Shown here piece by piece: positions 26,265-34,192 of a DNA stretch of 64,000 nucleotides. A model generated the notes under the pieces. That model was not told the DNA's origin. It made no database searches and was given only the letters and a program-made list of their open reading frames with translations. Source of the stretch: Altererythrobacter sp. ZODW24. GTDB taxonomy: Bacteria > Pseudomonadota > Alphaproteobacteria > Sphingomonadales > Sphingomonadaceae. The stretch's first letter is position 1, and each line of letters begins with the position of its first letter. The stretch covers positions 62,001 to 126,000 of the forward strand of contig NZ_CP031155.1 in NCBI RefSeq assembly GCF_003344885.1, read 5' to 3'. A program made the translations under genes and the position numbers.

Positions 26265-27017
26265 TCACCAGCGCTTACGCTGCATAACAAGCTGCATAAT
26301 AATCAGTAGCACTATGCCGCCGATCAGCCCGAACCCAAGCGAAACTTGCGCCTCGGCGGGATCAGTGCGCAACATGCTCAGCGGCATCAACCACGGGAAG
26401 TACATCCCCTCAAATGAGCCGGCGGTGGCGATTGCAGCAAACGTGCCGCCGATGCCCAAGGCAAGCGGTACAACAAAGCTGCGAAACCAGAGGGCGACAA
26501 ATAACAGGATCATGCACAGCAGAAAACTTGCCAACCACATCTTGAGCAGAAGAACAGCGAGGAGTGAATAATCCGCCACTCCAGTGAACAGGTCGGGCGC
26601 GATAAACTGCGTCAGTTCAATTTGGAACAACAGGCCAATGAATAGGCATACTCCCCACAATCCGCTGACGAGCCACATAATTAGCCCTTTGGCGATGAAT
26701 ATCCGTTCGGCCACCCCGGGAAGGGCCAGCATATGATCCCACCCCCGTGAACCGTGCTCGATCTGGGCGAGCAGAACTGACAAAGCTGTGATGCCGAGCG
26801 GCAGCATGGCGAAGGACCAAAACCCTGCCGTAGCTGTACCAAGCGAATTAAGATCCGCTCCATTTCTGGACGTGACGACGATTGAAACTGCAATAACAAA
26901 GCCCGGGACAGCCACAGACAGTAAAACGACTAGTGAACGGCGAAGCTTCGCGGCTTCAGAGATTAAGACGTTGATGAACGAGCCTGTAGGTTCAAGCTGC
27001 TGCGCGGATGTATTCAT
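26265..27017 (-). CDS. ABC transporter permease, ABC-2/lantibiotic-immunity-like
   Basis: A 250-residue membrane protein with six hydrophobic segments (about 30-50, 65-85, 105-130, 150-175, 180-200, 225-245). Its layout resembles ABC-2 permeases of the bacitracin and lantibiotic self-protection type, such as EpiE/MutE. The conserved-looking QIEHGSRGWDHMLALPG lies between the second and third helices. Its start overlaps the 3' end of the ATPase gene by 26 bp. Substrate unknown. Confidence 0.85.
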   Translation of the reverse strand: MNTSAQQLEPTGSFINVLISEAAKLRRSLVVLLSVAVPGFVIAVSIVVTSRNGADLNSLGTATAGFWSFAMLPLGITALSVLLAQIEHGSRGWDHMLALPGVAERIFIAKGLIMWLVSGLWGVCLFIGLLFQIELTQFIAPDLFTGVADYSLLAVLLLKMWLASFLLCMILLFVALWFRSFVVPLALGIGGTFAAIATAGSFEGMYFPWLMPLSMLRTDPAEAQVSLGFGLIGGIVLLIIMQLVMQRKRW

Positions 27018-27897
27018 GGTAGATTTCCTCCAATTTTGCGGTGCGTTGTTCCAGTTTGAAGATGCGCGCGCCCATGTCGTTCAACTGGATTGCAGCCTCG
27101 GGAGCGCTGCCCGGCTTTGGATCACTTAAGACAAACGTATTTTTGGGGCCGATTTCACAAGAACTACCGAGCGCGGCGATCAAATTCGCTAGCTTCTGGC
27201 GGTCGGCAAAGTCGGATTCGATTATCAACTGAGATCGGTCGGTGAGCAGCTGAGAAATGCTACCCTGATGGATTAGCTTGCCTTGATGCATCAGCCCGAC
27301 ATGGTCGGCAATCAGCTCAACTTCATCAAGTAGATGGCTACATAGGACCAGGGTGATCCCCAATTCGCCAACCAACATTCGAAGCAAGGCCCGCATTTGC
27401 CGAATGCCTGATGGGTCGAGACCGTTCAGTGGTTCATCAAGAATGATCAAACGCGGATTGCCAAGAAGTGCCCGCGCGATAGCCAAACGCTGGCGCATGC
27501 CGGTCGAAAATTCTGCTACTTTTTTGTAGCGCGCTTCGCTTAGGTCGACGAGTTCTAAGACACGTGAAATATCCCTTGGTTCGCAGCTGATAAGTCGGCA
27601 GGTTAGTCGTAAATTTTCCTGCGCTGTCAGGTGGTCGTACAATGCCCCGCCGCGACTGTCGGTTACGGCACCAATAAGTGGGCGTGGGCCGGAAGATAGG
27701 TCCTGACCAAAGTAGCTTATCGTCCCGCTGTCTGGTTTCAATAACCCCAGCGCCATGCGCAATGTCGTGGATTTTCCCGCGCCATTGGCGCCGAGAAACC
27801 CGTAGATTGCGCGCGTCGGTATTTCGAGGTCGACAGCGTCAACCGCGACGTAATCACCAAAGCGCTTCGTCAACTGGTGGGTGGATAGGGAATGCAT
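26992..27897 (-). CDS. ABC transporter ATP-binding protein, BcrA/EpiF-like
   Basis: A 301-residue ABC ATPase. Walker A is GANGAGKST near residue 36, the signature FSTGMRQRLAIARALL and Walker B RLIILDEPLNGLDPSG. A C-terminal extension of about 80 residues follows the core, as in BcrA-type subunits. It is the first gene of the exporter pair. Its start lies 19 bp from a 51-bp nested palindrome shared with the divergent DUF2975-HTH genes, so it is probably regulated by that HTH protein. Confidence 0.93.
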   Translation of the reverse strand: MHSLSTHQLTKRFGDYVAVDAVDLEIPTRAIYGFLGANGAGKSTTLRMALGLLKPDSGTISYFGQDLSSGPRPLIGAVTDSRGGALYDHLTAQENLRLTCRLISCEPRDISRVLELVDLSEARYKKVAEFSTGMRQRLAIARALLGNPRLIILDEPLNGLDPSGIRQMRALLRMLVGELGITLVLCSHLLDEVELIADHVGLMHQGKLIHQGSISQLLTDRSQLIIESDFADRQKLANLIAALGSSCEIGPKNTFVLSDPKPGSAPEAAIQLNDMGARIFKLEQRTAKLEEIYHEYIRAAA

Positions 27898-27915
27898 GCT
27901 TGCGCCTCCAGAAAT

Positions 27916-27934
27916 ATTTAACTATCACTTAAAT
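27916..27934. promoter_or_regulatory. Operator 1 of a twin ATTTAA-N7-TTAAAT pair
   Basis: ATTTAACTATCACTTAAAT is a dyad with 6-bp arms. Its reverse complement differs from operator 2 at only three central bases. It lies 19 bp upstream of the ABC ATPase start. Probable binding site of the neighbouring HTH_26 regulator, by position. Confidence 0.7.
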
Positions 27935-27947
27935 CACAGTACTGATA

Positions 27948-27966
27948 ATTTAAGTCAAGGTTAAAT
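27948..27966. promoter_or_regulatory. Operator 2 of a twin ATTTAA-N7-TTAAAT pair
   Basis: ATTTAAGTCAAGGTTAAAT has the same 6-bp arms. It ends 2 bp before the DUF2975 ATG and contains the AAGG ribosome-binding site. Together with operator 1 it forms a nested palindrome centred on 27941 (ATTTAAC/GTTAAAT outside, ACTTAAAT/ATTTAAGT inside). Confidence 0.7.
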
Positions 27967-27968
27967 TT

Positions 27969-28430
27969 ATGACGTCGAATCTCGCTCACCTATTTCCCCT
28001 CGCTGCCAAGTTGGCGCGAATCTCAAGTTTCGTCTTGATGGCGCTATGGCTTCTTGAACTAGCGGTTTTGCCGCTAGTGCGGAGCGTAAATGTAGGCGAA
28101 TTTACTACCCATTTGATCGTCCGGGCGTCATTGCCAGTTTATGCTGTGAGCCTGTTTTTTCTCGCTAAGGCTTTGCGCAATTTAGATGATCGCGAGAGCC
28201 CCGCGCGAACGCTAGAAATCACAGCTGCGTTGTTGATTTTGGGCACGTTGTTGGAATTATTTATATCACCGCTAGCGTTGTTTTGGCTCTCGAGCGGCGA
28301 GGCCGGAGCGCTAGCTCATTTTGTGCCTTCGGCTGTCGTGCTCTTTTTTGCTGGCGTAGGTCTGGGCACTTTTGCTCATGCGATACGAAAGAGCGCAGCC
28401 TTGCAGAGGGAACTGGACGAATTCGTATGA
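27969..28430 (+). CDS. DUF2975 membrane protein
   Basis: A 153-residue protein with four hydrophobic segments (about 18-36, 47-66, 84-105 and 118-138), fitting DUF2975. Members are typically encoded beside small HTH_26 (YozG-like) regulators; the role is undefined. Here the TGA overlaps the ATG of such a regulator by 4 bp. The gene is more AT-rich than the flanking housekeeping genes. It is divergent from the ABC exporter, from which a 71-bp gap holding two operators separates it. Confidence 0.85.
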   Translation: MTSNLAHLFPLAAKLARISSFVLMALWLLELAVLPLVRSVNVGEFTTHLIVRASLPVYAVSLFFLAKALRNLDDRESPARTLEITAALLILGTLLELFISPLALFWLSSGEAGALAHFVPSAVVLFFAGVGLGTFAHAIRKSAALQRELDEFV

Positions 28431-28636
28431 AACGCATCACCGTGAACTTGGATGAAGTGCTGGCAAATCGCCAAATCACGGGCAAGGAGTTGGCTCGCCG
28501 CATCGGCATCAGTGAGACGCAAATGTCTCTTTTCCGCAGCGGAAAAGTGCGTGGTGTCCGTTTCGAAACAATCGCGAAAATGTGCACCGAGCTGGAATGC
28601 CAGCCCGGTGATTTATTAAAAGCTGTGTCCGACTAG
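28427..28636 (+). CDS. Small HTH_26 (YozG-like) transcriptional regulator
   Basis: A 69-residue Cro/CI-type regulator. The HTH is LANRQITGKELARRIGISET followed by QMSLFRSGKVRGVRFETIAK, then the closing ELECQPGDLL typical of HTH_26. The ATG at 28427 overlaps the DUF2975 stop by 4 bp; longer frames lie inside DUF2975. It is the likely binder of the twin ATTTAA operators, controlling both itself and the ABC exporter. It ends 4 bp into the convergent moxR 3' end. Confidence 0.92.
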   Translation: MKRITVNLDEVLANRQITGKELARRIGISETQMSLFRSGKVRGVRFETIAKMCTELECQPGDLLKAVSD

Positions 28637-29493
28637 GTCTGACGGCGTGACATAAACGCCAGACGCTCAAACATCATCACGTCCTGCTCGTTCTTCAACA
28701 GCGCGCCGTGGAGAGGCGGGATGGCTTTGCTAGAATCGCTGTTCTGCAGGACTTCCAGCGGCATATCTTCGTTCAGCAGCAGCTTCAGCCAGTCGAGCAA
28801 TTCGCTGGTGCTGGGCTTCTTTTTCAGTCCGGGCACTTCGCGCAGCTCGTAGAAGATATCCATCGCTTTGGTGACGAGCGTCTTCTGGATATCTGGGAAG
28901 TGGACATCGATGATCGACTGCATCGTGTCGCGGTCGGGGAACTTGATGTAGTGGAAGAAACAGCGGCGCAGGAACGCGTCCGGCAGTTCTTTCTCGTTAT
29001 TCGAAGTGATGATCATGATCGGGCGTTCTTTCGCCGTGATCCGTTCTTTCGTTTCGTAAACGTCGAAGCTCATCCGGTCGAGTTCTTGCAGCAGATCATT
29101 GGGAAACTCGATGTCGGCTTTGTCGATCTCGTCGATCAGCAACACAGGCAGTTCTGGGCTTGTGAAAGCCTCCCACAGCTTGCCCTTACGAATGTAGTTA
29201 GAGATGTCATGGACGGCTTCTTCGCCGAGCTGACCGTCGCGTAGGCGTGCAACCGCGTCATATTCGTACAGACCTTGCTGCGCCTTGGTGGTGGACTTGA
29301 CGTTCCACTCGATCAACGGTGCCCCCATCGACTTGGCAACTTCGTGGGCCAGAACGGTCTTGCCGGTTCCGGGTTCGCCCTTAACGAGCAAAGGGCGGCG
29401 AAGCGTCGCAGCGGCGTTTACGGCCACTTTGAGGTCGTCCGTCGCAATGTAGTCGCTGGTGCCTTCAAAGCCGCTGGTGGTCTGGTCTGTCAT
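28633..29493 (-). CDS. MoxR-family AAA+ ATPase
   Basis: A 286-residue MoxR ATPase. Walker A is VKGEPGTGKTVLAHEVA near residue 40, Walker B VLLIDEIDKADIEFPNDLLQ, sensor 1 ITSNNEKELPDAFLRRCFFH. MoxR proteins remodel protein complexes together with VWA partners. The expected partner is at 25050-26234, separated by the exporter cassette. An 18-bp perfect-arm palindrome lies 15 bp upstream of the start. Confidence 0.95.
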   Translation of the reverse strand: MTDQTTSGFEGTSDYIATDDLKVAVNAAATLRRPLLVKGEPGTGKTVLAHEVAKSMGAPLIEWNVKSTTKAQQGLYEYDAVARLRDGQLGEEAVHDISNYIRKGKLWEAFTSPELPVLLIDEIDKADIEFPNDLLQELDRMSFDVYETKERITAKERPIMIITSNNEKELPDAFLRRCFFHYIKFPDRDTMQSIIDVHFPDIQKTLVTKAMDIFYELREVPGLKKKPSTSELLDWLKLLLNEDMPLEVLQNSDSSKAIPPLHGALLKNEQDVMMFERLAFMSRRQT

Positions 29494-29508
29494 GCATAAG
29501 TCCTGTCG

Positions 29509-29526
29509 TTTAATCGGTTGATTAAA
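29509..29526. promoter_or_regulatory. TTTAATC-GGTT-GATTAAA palindrome upstream of moxR
   Basis: Perfect 7-bp arms with a 4-bp centre, 15 bp before the moxR ATG. It could be an operator or form a leader hairpin. Not obviously related to the ATTTAA-N7-TTAAAT sites. Confidence 0.5.
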
Positions 29527-29567
29527 GTTCTAGGTGCAGCGCAGCAAAAGGCAAGGGGGGGAGGGGC

Positions 29568-30851
29568 CTATTCACGAGGTAAGGCGAATATTCTGCTCGA
29601 AAGCAACTCCAGTTTGCTTTGGGTGACCTCGGCTTCGGTATTGTTCCAACTCATTATCAAAGTGTGCCATTCACCGGCTTCGTCGCGCATCAACCACGAT
29701 ACGTTGAGCACGCCCGGTTCCGAACCACCCTTGAAGCCGATGTAATCCCACTTCTCCAGAGTGCTGTCCTGTACCGATGGGCTGACTGCCATGATGTCTA
29801 GCGCAGTCGTATCGGTGAGCTCGGTAATGCGCCGGAAAATACCGGCGATGTCACGGCCGCTGGCAAACCATTCGATCTTGTCGATGGCATTGGGCCCATC
29901 GCCGAAGACCGCAGCAAGATCAGGCATTGGCTCCCGCTCGTCTAACTTATCGAGAATCAGCTGTTGGCTCTCGTCATCAGCGCCGGCGTAAAGCTCAACC
30001 AAACCCGGATCAGCTTTCAGTTTGACGAACTGAGCAGTGGTAGGAAAGGGTATGTTTGCCGCCGGAGCGCTGTGACCCGACAGCCGTAATTCAGCCTCAA
30101 GCGCGTCCTGACCAGCAAGCCGAACGAGCATGTCGGTCGCAGAGTTGTCACTGATAGAGATCATCAAGGTTGCGACAGTCTGGATGGTCATCGGGGCCCC
30201 ATCCGGGAATTCAAAGACAGTTCCGCCCGTGAAGCTTTTACCTTCGACGGGGATGACCTGGTCCCAAGACAATTCGCCTGCTTCTACCTTATGGGCGATG
30301 GCGGAAAGGACGTAGAGCTTGAAGGCCGAGCCAATAGCAAGACTTGCGTTTTCATCAATGGCCAAAACTGGTTCGGTGCCGGTGGCTAGCGGCGCGTAAT
30401 AGATGCCGACATTCCCGGGGAGCGCCTCCACATCCGCCACGATCTTTGCAAGTGAATCGTCAATTGGTTCGACGCCCTTAATCAACAGACCGGCGACCTT
30501 TCCGCCAGGGCTGAGCGCGATGTTTGCGGTGGCGAGTGCTTTCTCGAAGCGGATGAGCATCGTGCCAGCTGATGGAGTTTCCGCTGTAACACTTTCAACA
30601 CCGGTAATTGGGCCGAACTGGGATTCCAATTGTGTTGTCAGGCCGACGAGACGGTCGGCAGGAACTTGTTCCAAAAACGATGCGGTGAAGACTTCTGTCG
30701 CTGGCATATCATTCATCAGCACTGCGACGACATCGGATGCGGCCTTTTCCAGTGCGCTGGCATCTATGGCCTCAGCGGTTTCGGCTGATGTGTCCTGAGC
30801 GATTGCCGGGGCCACTAAAAACATAGCGGGAATAGCCAGATATCGTAGCAT
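29568..30851 (-). CDS. Exported serine hydrolase, class A beta-lactamase-like
   Basis: A 427-residue protein with a signal peptide (MLRYLAIPAMFLVAPAIAQ). An N-terminal domain of about 120 residues resembles Cpe/LpqF-type extensions. The C-terminal serine hydrolase domain has Ser175-x-x-Lys178 in GSAFKLYVL, Ser234-Asp-Asn in SISDNSATD, and KGGSEPG in place of the KTG triad. All three active-site motifs of the fold exist. Whether it hydrolyses beta-lactams or a peptidoglycan or ester substrate cannot be told; the extra domain makes a plain resistance enzyme less likely. Confidence 0.88.
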   Translation of the reverse strand: MLRYLAIPAMFLVAPAIAQDTSAETAEAIDASALEKAASDVVAVLMNDMPATEVFTASFLEQVPADRLVGLTTQLESQFGPITGVESVTAETPSAGTMLIRFEKALATANIALSPGGKVAGLLIKGVEPIDDSLAKIVADVEALPGNVGIYYAPLATGTEPVLAIDENASLAIGSAFKLYVLSAIAHKVEAGELSWDQVIPVEGKSFTGGTVFEFPDGAPMTIQTVATLMISISDNSATDMLVRLAGQDALEAELRLSGHSAPAANIPFPTTAQFVKLKADPGLVELYAGADDESQQLILDKLDEREPMPDLAAVFGDGPNAIDKIEWFASGRDIAGIFRRITELTDTTALDIMAVSPSVQDSTLEKWDYIGFKGGSEPGVLNVSWLMRDEAGEWHTLIMSWNNTEAEVTQSKLELLSSRIFALPRE

Positions 30852-30915
30852 CTTGATCTCCTGTGGCGGTCAGGATTGCAGGAGCTCACCGCCCATTGCA
30901 AGGCGTTTGCGGCGC

Positions 30916-32907
30916 TTAGGCGTCGATCAAATCTCGGTCGACTTCGCCGGCGCGGTTCTGGATAAAGTTGAAACGGTGTTCGGGGTTGCGGCCCATCAAG
31001 CGGTCGACGAGTTCGGTTACGACTGCGCGGTCTTCGAACTCTTGCGGCAGAGTGATCCGGATCAGGCTACGGGTGTCGGGGTTCATGGTCGTTTCGCGCA
31101 GTTGGCCGGGGTTCATTTCGCCGAGGCCTTTGAAGCGCCCGACTTCGACTTTTTTGCCCTTGAACACCGTTGCTTCTAGTTCTTCGCGATGCTCGTCGTC
31201 GCGCGCGTAGCGGCTCTCCTTACCAGACACGAGGCGGTAGAGCGGGGGTTGGGCTAGGAACAAGTGGCCTTTGCGGACGATGTCGGACATTTCTTGGAAG
31301 AAGAATGTCATCAGCAAGGTGGCGATATGCGCGCCATCAACGTCAGCATCAGTCATGATAACGACGCGGTCGTAACGCAGGTTTTCGGCGTCGCAATCCT
31401 TGCGCGTGCCGCAGCCCAGAGCGAGCGCAAGGTCGGCGATTTCGCTGTTGGCGGCGATCTTTTCAGGCGTGGCGCTGGCAACGTTGAGGATTTTGCCCCT
31501 GATCGGAAGAATTGCCTGCGTCTTGCGGTTGCGCGCTTGTTTGGCGCTGCCACCAGCCGAGTCACCCTCAACAATGAAGATTTCGGTCTCGCCGTCGCCT
31601 TCGCCGCTGCAATCGGTGAGCTTACCGGGTAGGCGGAGCTTCTTGGCATTGGTGGCGGTCTTGCGTTTGACTTCACGTTCAGCCTTGCGGCGGAGGCGTT
31701 CGTCCATCCGTTCCATGACCTGACCCAGCAGTGCCTTGCCGCGGTCCATATTGTCGGTGAGGAAGTGGTCGAAGTGATCGCGTACGGCGTTTTCGACCAA
31801 TCGCGTTGCATCAGCGGAGGTCAGGCGGTCCTTGGTTTGGCTTTGAAACTGCGGGTCGCGGATGAAGAGCGACAGCATAATTTCGCTGCCCGCCATGATG
31901 TCATCAGCGGTCAGATCCTTGGCTTTCTTCGTGCCGGTTAGATCCCCGAAGGCACGCAGTCCTTTGGTTAGCGCAGCGCGCAGGCCTTGTTCGTGAGTGC
32001 CGCCATCCGGCGTAGGCACGGTGTTGCAATACCAGCTGGTAGAGCCTTCGGACCATAATGGCCAAGCGATGGCCCATTCGACGCGGCCTTTCAGCACACC
32101 GTCGGGGTCAGCGGGGAATTCCTGATTACCGGTGAAGGGTACTGCGGTAACGCATTCGCGGTCAGCGATTTGTTCGGCGAGGTGGTCGGCCAAACCGCCC
32201 GGAAATTGGAACGTGGCCTCTTCCGGCACATCTTCGCCCGCCAGTTCAGCTGCACACTTCCAACGAATTTCGACGCCTGCGAACAGGTAAGCCTTAGAGC
32301 GGGCGAGTTTGAACAAGCGCTTGGGCTTGAACTGACGGTCGCCGAAGATTTCGGTGTCGGGCGTAAAGGCAACCGTGGTGCCGCGCCGGTTGGGCGTTGC
32401 GCCCAGCTTCTCGATCTTGCCGAGCGTTTGGCCCTTAGAAAATTCCTGCGCGTAAAGCTGCTTGTCACGCGCGACTTCGACCCGCGTGTGGCTCGATAAG
32501 GCATTGACGACCGAGACGCCAACGCCGTGCAAACCGCCGCTCGTGGCATAGGCCTTGCCGGAGAACTTACCGCCGGAATGGAGTGTGGAGAGAATGACTT
32601 CGAGCGTTGATTTCCCGGGGAACTTTGGATGGTCATCAACCGGAATGCCGCGGCCATTATCGCTGACGGTCAAGCGATTGCCGGGCTCCAGTGTCACTTC
32701 GATGCGATTGGCATAGCCCGCGACAGCTTCATCCATCGCATTGTCGATCACTTCGGCGGCGAGGTGGTGTAACGCGCGCTCGTCGATCCCGCCGATATAC
32801 ATGCCGGGACGGCGCCGGACAGGCTCCAGCCCTTCGAGAACTTCGATCGAAGAACTATCGTAATTGCTGTTATCCGCGGGCGGATCTTTAAAAAGGTCGT
32901 CGGCCAT
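30916..32907 (-). CDS. parE: DNA topoisomerase IV subunit B
   Basis: A 663-residue type IIA topoisomerase ATPase subunit that, with ParC, unlinks daughter chromosomes. The GHKL ATPase has VIDNAMDEAVAG, DNGRGIPVDDHPK and YATSGGLHGVGVSVVNALS. The TOPRIM domain begins IFIVEGDSAGGSAKQARN with Asp motif VIMTDADVDGAHI. The ending around LMGRNPEHRFNFIQ is typical. ParE rather than GyrB is favoured by the tail and spacing. parC is not in the window. Confidence 0.95.
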   Translation of the reverse strand: MADDLFKDPPADNSNYDSSSIEVLEGLEPVRRRPGMYIGGIDERALHHLAAEVIDNAMDEAVAGYANRIEVTLEPGNRLTVSDNGRGIPVDDHPKFPGKSTLEVILSTLHSGGKFSGKAYATSGGLHGVGVSVVNALSSHTRVEVARDKQLYAQEFSKGQTLGKIEKLGATPNRRGTTVAFTPDTEIFGDRQFKPKRLFKLARSKAYLFAGVEIRWKCAAELAGEDVPEEATFQFPGGLADHLAEQIADRECVTAVPFTGNQEFPADPDGVLKGRVEWAIAWPLWSEGSTSWYCNTVPTPDGGTHEQGLRAALTKGLRAFGDLTGTKKAKDLTADDIMAGSEIMLSLFIRDPQFQSQTKDRLTSADATRLVENAVRDHFDHFLTDNMDRGKALLGQVMERMDERLRRKAEREVKRKTATNAKKLRLPGKLTDCSGEGDGETEIFIVEGDSAGGSAKQARNRKTQAILPIRGKILNVASATPEKIAANSEIADLALALGCGTRKDCDAENLRYDRVVIMTDADVDGAHIATLLMTFFFQEMSDIVRKGHLFLAQPPLYRLVSGKESRYARDDEHREELEATVFKGKKVEVGRFKGLGEMNPGQLRETTMNPDTRSLIRITLPQEFEDRAVVTELVDRLMGRNPEHRFNFIQNRAGEVDRDLIDA

Positions 32908-32975
32908 GCAGTTGCTATATGCCCGCGATTCTATGGCTTACAAGCGGCGTTCTTGCTTTATCGCCAGCCGTCTCA

Positions 32976-34154
32976 CTAGTCTTCGAAGCGGGAAGGCGCG
33001 GCATCGACGATCACGACCGAGCCTCGGCGCACTTCGCGGATCTCCATCGACCGCTCTGCAATGCCGTTCAGATTAAAGCGGAAAGGCCCGTCGAGGCCCA
33101 GAAAACCACTGCGATCGACCATCTCGCTAGTCGGGAAGCTTTCGCCGGGTTCCCAACCCTTGGAGGCTACCCGAAGTGCAAGCAGCACGCTGTCATAGCC
33201 AAGTGTCGAAATCCGGTAAGGCGCGCTGCCAAAGCGGGTGCGGTAGCTTTCCGAGAATTGCCGGTAGCGCTCGTCGGAGACAGCGGAGAATATGGAACCG
33301 CTCATCGCCGAAGCGCGGGTAACGGCAGAATCGCCGCTCCAAAGTTCCGTACCGATCAGTTGGATATCACCGCGTCCGCCGGGTTTGAGTTGAGCGGCGG
33401 CATTGGCGGACAGCCGCGCGCCATCGGCAATCAGCACACTGTCAAAGCCGCCGCGTGTCTTCAGCCGCTGCGCTGCGCCCACGATTGAGGTGTTGCCCCG
33501 GGCGTATCGCTCAACAGTCACCAAAGAGCCGCCATGCTTTGCTGCTGCGGCGCGGAAGGCAGCCTCAGCCCCGTTGCCGTAATCGCCAGTTGGAACCAGC
33601 GCCGCGAAACGGGTCGCGCCTTTTTTGCTGGCATATTCAACGGTGCGGTCAATCGACTGGCCCGGAACCTGACCAAGCAAATACACTCCGGCCGCAGAAG
33701 CCTTCGTATCATTGGAATAAGAGATTATCGGAACGCCAGCCGCGCGGGTTTCAGCCATCACCGATGGAATGTTCTCAGCGAGCAACGGGCCAAGAACAAG
33801 GGTGTTGTCATCGGCCATTGCTCGGCGTGCTGCATCGCGGGGGCGCGTGGCGGTATCGTAAGTCGTGATCCGCAGATTTGCGGCATTCGTATCGAGCAGA
33901 GCCATGGTCGTCGCATTGGCAATGGCTTGTCCCACACCGCCATTACGCCCCGACAGTGGTACGAGCAGCGCAACGCGGTGCCGCTGTTGGTCTTGTGGAA
34001 GAACTTCTGGTTCGAATACTGGTGTGGGTGCTGGCGCCGGTGCGGGCTCAACCGGAGCTGGCCCAGCGCCCCTTGGGATCACTGAACAAGCCCCCAACAA
34101 CAGCGCGCTGCAGACCGCAAAGACTGTGCGCCTGTTTATTGAATCACCGAACAT
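32976..34154 (-). CDS. LpoA-like penicillin-binding-protein activator lipoprotein
   Basis: A 392-residue lipoprotein from the ATG at 34154 (MFGDSINRRTVFAVC), with lipobox LLLGACS. The body is a periplasmic-binding-protein type I fold: VALLVPLSGRNGGVGQAIAN, ADDNTLVLGPLLAENIPSV and IGTELWSG. It resembles LpoA/YraM-type activators of peptidoglycan synthases. Divergent rsmI-yraN next to it repeats the yraM-rsmI-yraN association known in enterobacteria, supporting this call. The longer frame to 34259 overlaps rsmI and lacks a signal peptide. Confidence 0.88.
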   Translation of the reverse strand: MFGDSINRRTVFAVCSALLLGACSVIPRGAGPAPVEPAPAPAPTPVFEPEVLPQDQQRHRVALLVPLSGRNGGVGQAIANATTMALLDTNAANLRITTYDTATRPRDAARRAMADDNTLVLGPLLAENIPSVMAETRAAGVPIISYSNDTKASAAGVYLLGQVPGQSIDRTVEYASKKGATRFAALVPTGDYGNGAEAAFRAAAAKHGGSLVTVERYARGNTSIVGAAQRLKTRGGFDSVLIADGARLSANAAAQLKPGGRGDIQLIGTELWSGDSAVTRASAMSGSIFSAVSDERYRQFSESYRTRFGSAPYRISTLGYDSVLLALRVASKGWEPGESFPTSEMVDRSGFLGLDGPFRFNLNGIAERSMEIREVRRGSVVIVDAAPSRFED

Positions 34155-34192
34155 GCTTGCCGCTCCCCGCGTGGATAGTTCAAGAGGCTTCT

